Shown here: piece after piece, positions 46,706 through 57,646 of the stretch | Layout: each line of letters opens with the position of its first letter | How positions within the stretch are numbered: position 1 is the first letter of the stretch | Assembly: GCA_947095585.1 (NCBI GenBank) | Contig: OX352763.1 | Span: 27,639,462 to 27,703,461 of the forward strand | DNA: 64,000 nt | From: Nephrocerus scutellatus | Taxonomy: Eukaryota > Arthropoda > Insecta > Diptera > Pipunculidae | Direction of reading: 5' to 3' | Made by a program: the position numbers and the translations under genes | The notes under the pieces: generated by a model | Databases searched by the model: none | Told to the model about the DNA's origin: nothing | Seen by the model: the letters and a program-made list of their open reading frames with translations, nothing else

Positions 46706-47599
46706 TTTAGGTCATCGCTTGCATGCCCGGTCTCATCAATTAAAACGATATCAACAAATAAATGTCAAATTCGTGGCTTAGCATTTTTTAGCTTTTCAAA
46801 GAATTCCTTTAATACTTTGACATCAATTTGACAACAACATGTGTAGTTAATGATATAATTAATTTGGTTGTTGTTATGCGGATCACTAGAATACAATGAG
46901 GCAATTTTAAGACGTAAAAATTAAGAAAAAATTCAAAATTTTTACAAAGACAAAATTTTTTGGAACTTTAAATTAATGAGTCAATATTAATAATAATATC
47001 AATATTAGAAGCAGACAAAGTACAATCGTTATTATTTGTGAAGTGGCTTAATTTTTTTTTTGCATAAAAAGTGAATTTTTTAAAAGAATAGGTACAAAAA
47101 GTTATTTGACATTGGCAGAGAAAGCAAAAATAGAGTTGTTTACCATTAAGAAGGAAGCTATCCCTTGCAAGATCAATCAGAGTGATCATGCTGTTGGTAA
47201 TTATTTAAAGGATCTGAAAATGTGCGAAAAAATTACAAATGTTTCTGTACAGGATAGCTAATAAAGCATCGTGAAATTGATAAGACAGAAATGCATAGTG
47301 TAAATGCAAGCAAATGCAAAAGGTAAAACGTAAAACATACCTAATATAGCCAACTTCACACCTATACCGATTTTTGCAACGAGTCGTTCGAACACCAGTA
47401 CTTTTTTATAATCCTACCTGGACTACTGTGTGGTCTTAAAAAGTATAATTAAATACAGCTTAGTATTTGTTTTTGATGATACAAAGTCACTCATGTAATA
47501 GCTGTGTTTTTATTGATTTTTATATTGACGAAAAAATACGGCAGTTTCCACGGCCCTTAAGCAACGGAAAACTGATAGTTGTCAGCTATCATCCAATTC
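46706..47599. other. AT-rich non-coding stretch, no gene seen
   Basis: It is dominated by A/T runs and chance ORFs. No recognised motif before the Tc1-like relic. Confidence 0.45.
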
Positions 47600-48455
47600 A
47601 GGTATGTATTTCAAAAGCTAAAATAACAGAAGCAACTAGTGCTACTTCAAATAAATCTACCATTCGTCGTGTGATTCGCGTTGCCAGATACCTCAAGCGA
47701 CTATAGCTGAAGAAAAAACCACCACTTAATGGCTCGAAAAAGATTCAACGCTTACAATTCGCGAAAGACCACATGACGAATAACTATTAAAAAAGTAGTC
47801 TTTTTTGACAAAACCATTCAAAGATTTTATCAATAATTTGTAATCAAACATCACTCTGCTACATTGAAAGCAGGAATGTAATAACTAGTTTCGCCAGGAC
47901 TCGGTCGTTCACCCGGTCTCTCGGTTGGTTCAGCTTTATATTTTTAATTTTCAATTCATTCGATTTTTTTGTTATTAATATTTCTGGTTGATTCAAATGT
48001 TATCACTTGCGTTGGCATTTGCAGCAACAATAACAACCAAAACAACACTCACGCACTGGCATACTGAATTTTTTATTCACAAAAGGTTCAAAAAACGTTT
48101 ACTTCCACGATCTAAGAAAAAAGGAGTTCTTTTGAAATCGCCGTCATGAAAGCAGAAAAGGGTGTGTAGGCACCGTCGAAAAAGTGGTAAAAAGCTCAAA
48201 AAAGACAGGAAATAGCTACAAAGCGGTTTTTTTCTCCAGAACGATCTCCACGATCTCTTTGGACGACTTTCACGGTTATTTCAATACGACAACGCTCCTA
48301 TACACACCGCTCGCATTCTTAAAAGGTTTGTTTCCAGTGAAAATGGACTACTCTAACTTTTGCCATCATTTGTTTTTCTTTCCTGACATAAAACTGATTC
48401 TCCAAAAATGTCTCACGACATGGATTAGGGAAAAAAATTTGTTGAAAAAATTTTA
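47600..48455 (+). mobile_element. Tc1-like transposase relic
   Basis: The pieces in order are SNKSTIRRVIRVARYLKRL (helix-turn-helix end), the frame-broken KKKPPL...RLQFAKDHMT at about 47715-47775, VVFFDKT (first catalytic Asp region) at about 47795, then after an insertion VYFHDLRKKG at about 48095, and FQYDNAPIHTARIL (second catalytic Asp) at about 48275-48315. The D-D-E core is scrambled by stops. The middle is split by the repeat at 47824. Confidence 0.8.
47824..48085 (+). repeat. About 250-bp repeat, copy A (inside a Tc1 relic)
   Basis: It is nearly collinear with 51621-51890: GATTTTATCAA, AACATCACT, CTGCTACAT, GTTTCGCCAGGACTCGGTCG, then TTTTTAATTTTCAATTCATTCG and the ATTTTTTTGTTATTAATATTTC tract, TTGATTCAAATGTT, GCAGCAACAATAACAAC and AACACTCACGCACTGGC. 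It lacks the (CACTGG)n expansion and carries a small extra CCCGGTCTCTC. It lies between two parts of the Tc1 frame that are contiguous in intact relatives, so it is an insertion. Confidence 0.85.
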
Positions 48456-51080
48456 AGCAGGATTTAGATCAGGATATTTGACTGTGGATCATATATTCGT
48501 AATAAGAAGCATTGCGGAGTCCTTTCTCGCGAGACAGAAAAAGCTACATGTATTCTTTATAGACTTCAAAGCAGCCTTCGACACAGTAAACCGAAATGCA
48601 TTGTTTTCTAAACTATATATGGGATGGGGATGTCACTCAAGTTTGGCATGCTTATGAAGACACCAACTCAGAAGTGTGGGATGAGAAAGGATCTTCAGAG
48701 TTGTTTCAAACGGAGGCTGGATTAAGTTCGGAATCGTTTGCGCTTTTCATTGAAGACCTAATCGATTATCTACCCGGAGGTCTATACAGGTACACGGATC
48801 AAGGCCCTGATGTTTGCAGACGACATACTTATGATGATTATGATTGCGTGCACTCCCGAGACTATCCAGCGGATGATTAATTAGTTATATGAATACTGCC
48901 AATTATAGAGCCTAGTGGTTAGCTTGGAGAAATTTAAGGTAATGATATTTAAGAGAGGAGGTGTGCTAACAAAAAATGGCTGTACAATGGAGAGAGAACA
49001 AAAAATAGTGACCGACTACAAATACGGAGGAGGAGTTTACTTCACAAAAAACTTGAATATTAAAAAACATTTAGATGAAAAAATTGCAAAGGCAAAAATA
49101 GCAATAATTGTTACCCAGAGAAGATGTTTCGCCAACAAACTTTTTTCAAATAGCAGCAAATACAAGGTTTTTGAAGCATGCTCCTAAGCCATTATGCTGT
49201 ATGCAGCCCAAGTATGGGGAACCAAATGGTATGACACCGTAGAGGTTTTACATAAAAAGAACATTTCGACTTCCACCGAATACACCTGACTACGTGCTAA
49301 TGATTGAGACAGGACTGCCCACATCATTCAAAAAAAACGCTAAAGATGCAAGTGGACTATATTCTGAAGGTTCCTAAAATGCCTAATGATCGACTGCCAA
49401 ATAAAATTGCATTTAAGACAACTTCCAACCGGTCAAGCTGGTACGCGGAATGACTGGAGCTAGCGCAAACCTGTGGGATGGAGCTTCAACTTATTATAGA
49501 AAAGTATCAAAATAAGAAACTAACGCTCTATCACCTCATAAAAAAATTTGACTTTCAACTAAGGTGGCTGAATTTTATTCCACATAGAGATGATCTCCCA
49601 ATTATTTGCACCCTTGGGATCTTGGAGAAAGGGAAGATGTCTTACATTTCCTTGGAATGTGCCCGATGCTGAGGAAAACAAGAAGACACTTTTTCGGTAT
49701 TGATTTTATAACGGACGTGAAAGTACTAGGATGTTTAACCCATTAACGGCTGACCCTCGATTTCGTGAAACTTCATACTTCATTCATAAGGCTTTGGTAC
49801 GATGGTACGAACGAATATGCTGGGCAGAACAATGTTTCTGAGGCAAGCTAATATCAGGCAAGCCAATCATATTTGTATAAAAATATTGGGTCATAGCTTC
49901 AGCTGGTAGATACTGCTTCTCTTTTATACCGTATGCTGGTACCTCGGCCAACAATGAACCTCATTATGGACTTGGTTGTTGGGGGTAATCGCAGATCCAT
50001 GCAGAAAAAAATGTCACTTTAGATACTTTTTTCACCAGCCATAAGTTGTTTTGTACATTGACTGAGAAGGGATATTTTGCTACTGCTGGTACTGTTCGCG
50101 ACAATCGCACAAATCATGCACCTCTGATGGATGTGAAATATCGAGGATCCTCAGATTTTTGTTTTGTCATAAACAACAACATTATCGCAGTTCGTTGGAA
50201 CGACAATTCTGTTGTGACCATGATGTCAAATTTCTTGGGCATTGAGTCGCATTGATCGCGTAAGATGGCATTGATTGACCAACCACACCTCATTCATCAA
50301 TACAATTAACGCATGGGTTGCGTGGATTTATTTGATAATGCGATAAATAATTATCGTATTCGAGTCCGTGGCAAAAAAATGCCTTAGACACTGCTATGGT
50401 AAACGCGTGGAAGCTACATTGTATCTGTTGGAAAACTGCTGTCGAACCAACAATGGGCCAATTTGATTTCCATGTCAGCGTTGTTGAATCTTTGGTCACA
50501 ATTCCGATAATCGTAGGCTTTCAAATGGCAAAGCGAATGGATCGAACTGATCATTTGGTCGAAAAACTTGGGAGACGAGCCCAATTTTAAATTTTCTGGT
50601 TTTGAAATTTTGTTCAACTTTGAACCCCCTATAGCTTGAAGATACACCCCCACACCACTCCCATTTTTTTTCTAATGTAGCCTTCTTTCTTAATACACCA
50701 AACCAATTTGCTCTTCCTATTACCTGGTACCTGGTAGAATTCTTTGAAAAGTACTCTATCTTTGCGTATAATTATACCCAACCGCGGTTAATGGGTTAAA
50801 CAAGCCTAATGTGATGCAACTGTATCGCAATTGCAAAGTTGCTCTGGCGTATGGAAATCAAATTATTACACGGAACTTCTAGAGTAATCTCTCATTCGAA
50901 CGTTTATTAAACTCTTTATTTAAAAAGAAGTGGTAAAACTAGTAAATTATTATATAGAATTAATTGTCAATCGGCAGACGGCAATGCCATGTTTTTTTGA
51001 TTTTGTAGCAAAACAATACTGGAACATTTTAAACGAATGAATGGTAAATAAAATAAAATCTATCTTATCTAATCTATAAC
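48456..51080 (+). mobile_element. LINE relic (RT to 3' end), interrupted by a piggyBac element
   Basis: An RT block AGFRSGYLTVDHIF is followed by HVFFIDFKAAFDTVNR at about 48549-48595. Degraded regions hold ADDILMMI-like sequence near 48819. A linker frame (KNLNIKKHLDEKIAKAKIA) lies at about 49053-49110, then TPDYVLMIETGLPTSFKK at about 49284 and NDRLPNKIAFK, ending near VKVLG at 49720. After the piggyBac, the remaining 3' portion continues to about 51060, where the tail is AAATAAAATAAAATC. There are many frameshifts. Confidence 0.7.
49739..50795 (+). mobile_element. piggyBac-type element, internally deleted, with TTAA sites and TIRs
   Basis: TTAA flanks both ends (49735-49738 and 50796-50799). 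The terminal repeats CCCATTAACGGCTG and (reverse complement) CCCATTAACCGCGG are nearly identical. Inside, the frame FCTLTEKGYFATAGTVRDNR and AVRWNDNSVVTMMSNFLGIE (50046-50255) is followed by SIDQPHLIHQYN-like sequence. GLRGFI, a NNYRIRVRGKK block and MVNAWKLHCICWKT with WFDFHVSVVESL-type sequence follow near 50396-50590. This is the catalytic to C-terminal part of a piggyBac (DDE_Tnp_1_7) transposase. The N-terminal half is missing, so the element is dead. Confidence 0.9.
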
Positions 51081-51620
51081 TGGGGAGAAACAGCAACTTT
51101 ATCTTCCAAAATGATGTGCTACTAATCTAGCAAACGGCATTGTAGCATTAAAATGGCGATGATAATTAAAACTTAGAGCGAGTAAGAGTTAAACAAAACA
51201 AAGAGTCAACTGCATGTTATGCCACGAAACTTGCAGTTCGGTCAGTATATTAAGGTGAGTTAAACTTGTGCTTAGCGCTTGGTTATTGGTAAGCGCCTTT
51301 AATAACCTCGAAGAATTCATTTATATTCAATCTTCTTTGCCTTCTTTTAATTTTTGAGCAAACACCTCAAGAATTGCCTTTGCAATTAAATCCGAAGCTC
51401 TCATTAACATAAATATTTTCTATTCTTAGAGATATTTGTATCGACTTTACCAACTATTTCTAAAATTGACTTTCTAATTTTACAAAAGGAACAAACGCGA
51501 ATAGTCTGGTTACCATAGACAGACACTTTAATTTCTACTGACCGCCTATCGTCATATAAGCGTTTTTTTTTATCTCCAATTATGTCCAACTCCTTAACAA
51601 ATTGTCCACTGAAAAATATG
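51081..51620. other. Non-coding stretch, no gene seen
   Basis: A chance minus-strand frame (51404-51640) with CSFC is present but has no convincing family similarity. AT-rich. Confidence 0.45.
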
Positions 51621-51890
51621 ATTTTATCAAAAAATTGCAACCGAACATCACTGCTACATAGGAAGCTGGAATGTGGTGGTTTGCTAGTTCCGCCAGGACT
51701 CGGTTGGTTCAGCTGGACCGGAATTTTCTATTTTTAATTTTCAATTCATTCGATTTTTTTGTTATTAATATTTCTGGTTGATTCAAATGTTGTCAGTTGC
51801 GTTGGCAATTGCAGCAACAATAACAACAAAACAACACTCACGCACTGGCACTGGCACTGGCACTGGCACACTGGTACTTTTTATTCACAC
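51621..51890 (+). repeat. About 250-bp repeat, copy B, with (CACTGG)n
   Basis: It shares with 47824-48085 the blocks GATTTTATCAA, AACATCACTG, TCCGCCAGGACTCGGTTGG, TTTTTAATTTTCAATTCATTCG, GTTATTAATATTTCTGGTTG and CAATAACAAC. It ends with four to five CACTGG units at 51843-51868. It sits in native-looking sequence, so it may be the source of copy A. Neither copy shows a target-site duplication I could identify. Confidence 0.85.
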
Positions 51891-53824
51891 GCACGAACAA
51901 CCGAAAAAAAAAAAACACACAACAAGCAAACACTCGAAGAACTGAATTGGTTTTTTCCTGTGGTCGATCAGTCGGTTGACCATCACCACACCGATGACGC
52001 TAGGACGAGAACGAGGACAACTCTTGATGTTGTTCGTTTGTTTGTTGCTGCAATTTGACGGCCATTTTTTGTTTTTGTTTTGCTGTTTTGTATTTTGGTC
52101 AACCGATGAATTCGTCGATTTCGCGGTGGAACTTGCGGTAGTTCATATGTTTGTGTGTGTGTGTGTGTGTGTCTGTGTGGTCAACCGACGATTTTGACGG
52201 TTTTGGTTTTTCCAAACTCAATGTGTTTGGCTGTTTGTCATGTTGTGACCAATCTGAAGAGCTATTAATTAGGCCGGTCGCATATTGTTAGAGAGACAAA
52301 TAAAGTGCCATCAGATTCAATGTCCATTTGGAGGATGAGTGAAGGTGAAGTGAACATTAAATGGAAAAATGGAAAACTAAAACTGAACAGCAGCAACAAA
52401 AATTGAATCACCTTTGACTTCGTCGGGTCGGACTGTTAATCCTTTTTTTTCACTTTTTTTTTGTTTCTTTTTTTTAATCCAGAAAATGCGCGCGAAATTC
52501 GTAAAGATCGCAAATGACACGACCGATTTTACTTTAGGTTTTCCCTTTCAATTGAAAGAATAACTGAAGAACTCGATTTGCGCTTACTTCACTAACTGCT
52601 GACTGTGACTTAATCCCGGAGCCACACACTGCACCGCTAGGACTGTGGTCAAAACACGAAATGAGACGTTCTATCGGCGGGTGCTGCGATCGAAGAGGTC
52701 CTCTTCTATGATGTGCTTCTAAAAAGGCAAAGTCCAAGTACGAACTAACTAACGGAGATGAAGTTACGGCATGCGGAGCATTTATATGTCGTTTGAGTGG
52801 AGTATAGTTCCGTTTCTAAGCGAGTATCGAATGACAACAACAACGCGGCGGTATTAAAGGTTGTTTCGAAATTTTGTGTTGTGTGTTGGAAATGCCAAAT
52901 TGTGCCACACCGAGCAACCTAGAGCCATATAAGTCAGTCAGTTTTCCCGGTTGTGTCTCGATATGCGTTAAAGTTGTATGCGTGGAGACGACTTTTCCTG
53001 CAAAAAGCAGGAGCACAGCAAAATCCTCCTTCTCCTCCTTCTGTACACAGATCTCTTGCTGTTCAACTCTTTTTTGATTCTCTCAGTTATCCCCGACTGT
53101 GGTGTTGCGGCACTCTGGAGAGGACGCACACCAGCAATCCCTCAACCAAATGCAAAGTGGACCGGTGTTGTTATTGTAGTGCTGATGTTTTCTAGTGGTA
53201 ATGATGATGATGTTAATGCGCCGTTGGTCACCAGCGTCAGTTGGCGGTACAGCTAAAACAACTCCCATTCGCCGATAGCTGATGGTTGCCCTGCAATGTG
53301 TGGCCATCAGATTTACTCGTCTAGTCTCTTCGATGAGGAAATTCCATCGAAGGGTTGGTTGTTTACAATGAGATTTGGGGCCAAGGTGTGTGTGTGTGTG
53401 AACCTCGAGGAAATGCAATAAATGTAGAGTCAGTAATGTTTAAAAGTTGGAAAGAAAGCCTTCAAAGTCATGTGTGCATTTTAATTATTTTAGTTGCGTG
53501 TGTAACGCATGGACATTAACAGAATGGTTCGTCTGTTTATGTCGATTCTCATACAGCAACCAACAAATGAGAGCGATACTGCGATGAAATGAGATAGCGA
53601 GTGAGAAAGAGATGGAAAATTCTGTAAACTGGCAGGCTCAACCCATATGTGGTGTGGAACCCCTACCATATTGTTACCACACTAGCTTCGATAGTATTAT
53701 TATGCAAAATGCGGCCAACGATGCACTGTGGCACAAAAATATGCAACATCAGGACAAAACACAAAACTTTAATTTTACAACATTTTTACGGATATGTGGC
53801 TCAAGAAGTGATGTCGCCTCTTTA
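51891..53824. other. Non-coding, native-looking sequence; no gene seen
   Basis: It includes a (TG)n tract at about 52152-52171, T-rich tracts near 52440, and CA/GT tracts. No transposon. A possible minus-strand core promoter lies at 52756-52786. The region has the complexity expected of regulatory or UTR sequence, but nothing is diagnostic. Confidence 0.5.
52756..52786 (-). promoter_or_regulatory. Candidate minus-strand core promoter (TATA plus weak initiator)
   Basis: On the minus strand TATAAA (52786-52781, in CATATAAATGC) is followed at -27 spacing by TCATCT (52761-52756), which is close to the insect initiator TCAKTY. The following minus-strand sequence is AC-, AG- and TC-mixed without coding frames and has an AAGTAAGC donor-like site at about 52590. 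Its orientation suits a distal 5' exon of the Runt-domain gene, but a chance TATA match is equally possible. Confidence 0.2.
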
Positions 53825-55370
53825 AAATAAACGAAGAAGCGATATTTAATTTACATGTTCCTATAAGAACCAAAACGGCTTCTTCAGATAATACACCATG
53901 GTTCTCTAACCAAATTCGTCAACTAATAAAACAGCATGACAGAGCATTTAACAGTGGGAAGCACGGAACAACGACGCACATACTGCTATCTCCGCAAAAA
54001 AGTAGTAAGGGAGATAAGAGCCGACAAATTAAGGTTATACTCTAGTCGACTTAATGCAACTATGGGTAGGAAGCTTTAGAGGAAAAATCTGCGTAATGTA
54101 GGAATAGGTAAAGTTACAAGACAGCATTTTAAAGGAATTGATCTTTATTCGTTTCTGCAAAGCATTCGGCTTCATCTATTCTACACAACTCTTCCTTTCT
54201 AAGCGGTGTAGCATCATCTTATAAAAACTGTCCTAGTTTTCCTTTTACGGCATTAAACGCCACCGATGTTATGTCCATAAAGGCTTATACTGCCCGTACC
54301 TAAGACACCAAGAGGCGATGAGTTTAGACTGATCTCTGTTCTTCCTTTTTTGACTAAAATATTCGAAAAGATCGTACAAAAGCAAATGAATATCTTAACG
54401 CCTAGGCAATTTGGACTTTTCTAAAGCGTTTGACACGATTGACCATCGAATTTTATGCAATAAGCTATCTCGAGCTTATAACTTTGAACCTAGCGCTGTG
54501 AAATTGATTTTATCATACCTGACAGGTACTTTCTTCCATTAACCAGAGGGGTTCCTCAAGGATCTATCTTAGGACCATTACTATTTTCTCTGTTTGTAAA
54601 TGAAGTTCCATCCATCATTACGCACAACTCACATTAGATGTATATGATGATGCTCAGCTTGTCCTAAATTGCCCGTTGGGCTTAATCGAGCATGCTGTGA
54701 GTTATATTAATGATGATCTTTCAAATATAGCGTTGTGGTCTAATAGTTACGGTGCTAAATGCAAAAAAATTCTCAATGCATTGTCATCACTAAGCATCTG
54801 ATGGACCTCTCATATTTCCATATAGAGTATGTTGAAATGGTCGAAAATCTTGGTATGACCTTCAGTAGTGTTTTAACATGGGACACTCACATTAGTTTAG
54901 TTTTATGAAAGTACTGTTTCGTACTTTATGGGCTTCACGGACTTCACTCCTTTCAAAACTCGTATCGTACTGGCAAAAACATTAGCCGTACCAGTCTTGA
55001 CATATGGTTGCGAAATCTACTGCAATTGCTCCTACGCATCTAAAAGGAAGCTTAATGTTAATGTATCAAATTATTCCTCGCGTCTATACGGCATGACGCT
55101 CGAGAATCTCCTTCAATTTCGTACACTAAATCTCGTTTCGGATATCCTGCTTTCTCATCAGCCTATACATTTTTATGAAAACATTAGATTAGCTTCCTCA
55201 AACAGATCTAATCAACTAATTCTACCCCGTTTCTCATCTAAGATGTCCGAACGTAAATTTTCTATACATTCAGCTCGCTGATGGAAAACTTTGCCACGTC
55301 ACATTACAGGAATAGTTAACACCAAACCTACTTTACACCTATTTTACAGTAAACAATAATTAATCAAATG
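53825..55370 (+). mobile_element. Jockey/CR1-like LINE relic
   Basis: The order is DNTPWFSNQIRQLIKQHDRAF at about 53900, KTPRGDEFRLISVLPFLTKI (RT start) at about 54300, AFDTIDH.ILCN-like sequence at about 54425-54450, TRGVPQGSILGPLLFSLFVN at about 54545-54600, and a YDDAQLV region (normally YADD) near 54643. Then PFKTRIVLAKTLAVPVLTYG follows, and a C terminus with LEFRTLN/LLSHQPIHFYENIR. Several frame breaks are present. It ends about 30 bp before the CACGCG array. Confidence 0.8.
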
Positions 55371-55384
55371 TTTTTCTGTTTGTA

Positions 55385-56010
55385 TCCCATTTTATATCTC
55401 TTTGTGGAAAAGTCGAAAAAACAAAATATTGAACTCACCACGCGCGCCACACGCGATACAATCCTCACGCAGAATATAAAAGATGATATTATGGACTTTG
55501 ATACTCACAAAGTTTCAGCTCTCTAAATCGTGTAAAAGGTGGATAAAAAGGACCTCAAAGAAGTCGAAAAAATAAAATTTTCAAGCCATCACACACGCCA
55601 CACGCGACAAGAGACACGTGTCTCACGCAGAATGGGTCTCACGCAGAATATAAAAAATGTTATTTAGGACTTATATACTCACAAAATTTCAGCTCTTTAG
55701 TTCGTGTGGAAGGTGTTTAAAAAGAACCTCAAATAAGTCGAAAAAAACAAAAAACCCATCACACACGCAACACGTGCGTCTCACGCGTAATATAAAAAAT
55801 GCTATTTTGGACTTAGAACAGAAATTTCAACCCATCGGACTCGCCATACGCGACATGCGACACGCAACGCGCGTTTCACGCGGAATATAAAAAAATATAT
55901 TTTGGACTTAGATACTTACAAAACTTCAGCTCTCGAAATCGTGTGGAAGGTGGTTAAAAATGACCTCAAATTAGTCGAAAATACAGACAAAAAGGGATCA
56001 AGTCAAGTTA
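55385..56010 (+). repeat. CACGCG-rich minisatellite element, locus 3
   Basis: Three tandem units of about 150-240 bp start with AAGTCGAAAA at about 55410, 55561, 55735 and 55973. Each has ATCACACACGCCACACGCGACA, CTCACGCAGAATATAAAAAATG, GGACTTA.ATACTCACAAAATTTCAGCTCT, TCGTGTGGAAGGTGG and AAAAGGACCTCAAA. The array ends GATCAAGTCAAGTTAAATAAAAGTTTT, the same terminus as locus 2. The units are imperfect and the third carries an internal partial duplication. Confidence 0.9.
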
Positions 56011-57646
56011 AATAAAAGTTTTAAAAATCTTCAAAATCATAATTTTCAAAATTCGACTCTATTTTGTCCCACAGTAGCTACTCGGTGGTGGGATGTTTCT
56101 AATTTCCATATGCTGTGCTGTTGCTGCTGCTCACACTGGTGATTTGTGCAGAAGTAGGAAGCTTTTTTCCTTCACAATTAGCGCACATACTGCACATACA
56201 TCGGGCTGATGGCGAGAGCATAAAACATATGCGTGCGGCAAATGAGCTAAAGGCAATAATGGGGAAAATCCGGTAACAAATTCAATCGTCCTTTTTTCCT
56301 GTCTTATGCTGGCAAAAAGGGCGGTCGGCAAAAGAGTTGCGCGCTGTGTCAAATCAGTTTGGCGAGTTTTGCCGACAGAAGGACAGACAGACATACAGAC
56401 AGACGGACAGAAGGACGGACGGACAGATGTAAAATCAAGTGAAAATCCAGCAAAATTACTTTGTTTCTTCCTACCTAGCACATCTAATATCATGTGCAGG
56501 ATGGCGGACCCGGACATCCATCCATATGTATATACTATCCAGACAACCAGTTTCATTCAAAGTGCGTTGAGTTCTCTGATGTTTTGCATAAATATGCGTC
56601 TGTTGTTGTTATTTCTGTTGTTGGGAATGCCTAGCGCATAAAATTACACGCAACGCACGCATATCCTTTTAATACAAACACTCGCACATACGAGGACGAG
56701 GAATTTGTTCAGAAAAAGGATACGGACATTAAATAAATGAATAGTGTGTCCTGTGATGTGACCGTCTGTGTGTTCGGTACCAAGCGGAGTACAAACTATA
56801 ATGCGTTAGTGGACTTCTGTTGAATGAAGTGGGTGGGTCGAAAAGAATTAACACCACGTCACCTACAGATATCCGCTCTACATTTCAAAAGCCAAAGGGT
56901 CCATCACAGAAATTATTGACTATGACTAAGTGACGGAATGTACATACCTACTATAGCGGCAGATTCAAGTTTTGAAACCGGAAGTTTCCCAAAATACGAA
57001 ATTTTCAAAAACTGTACCGATAGGCTTGGTGGTTGGAAGGACTCTTGAGCACCGTCTGGTAGGCCATGTTATCACACGGTTATGATTGTGAGGAGTCAAG
57101 AGGCGTGTATGAACATTTTCTGCATATGTTTCTCAGTTTTGTATCTCATCTGAACAGTGAACATGAGTGAGCCACTCTGAGGTACTCTTCCGCCTGCAAG
57201 TTTGACTTTGCCGAATTCCGAATTTTGAAATTCACTCTCCGCTGAAGTATAGGAATGCGTGCAGTAAAAAGGGTTAATTCCGAATTTTTGTCTGCCATAT
57301 ACTACTCTGATGTAGAAACTATTCAGCTTAAAAAATAAGGATTTGTTAAAACCAAATTCAGCTTAAAACAAATTTCGCTACGACCACCTATTACTTCGTA
57401 ATTCTTTGAAGTGATCTCCTTTTTGTTGTTTAAAGGTTCAATTTAAATAAAATACATTCTGAACCTAACAATCGCTATGTAACTGCCGTGAATTAATTTA
57501 TTCACATGAGTTTGAATTAACGTCAAAAAAACTCCATCGATTATTGAAAAATTTCCAATATGACTTTTTGAAAAATTTGACGTTTACTTAATAGAAATTA
57601 GTTAGTTGGGTACAAACATACAAACAAATACATCTTCTATTTTATG
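56011..57646. other. Non-coding, native-looking sequence with GACA-type tract; no gene seen
   Basis: A degenerate (GACA)n tract is at 56374-56428. No coding family or transposon motif is present. Confidence 0.5.
56374..56428. repeat. Imperfect (GACA/GACG) microsatellite
   Basis: Units such as GACAGACAGACATACAGACAGACGGACAG occur with several substitutions. Confidence 0.85.

Noticed and set aside
51404..51640. 78-codon minus-strand ORF with a CSFC motif as a possible host exon
   Set aside because: No acceptor/donor pair or family similarity could be seen; the single CxxC is not enough.
42850..56010. CRISPR-like array from the regularly spaced CACGCG units
   Set aside because: The DNA is eukaryotic; units are 150-240 bp, imperfect, and lack short direct repeats with unique spacers of equal length.
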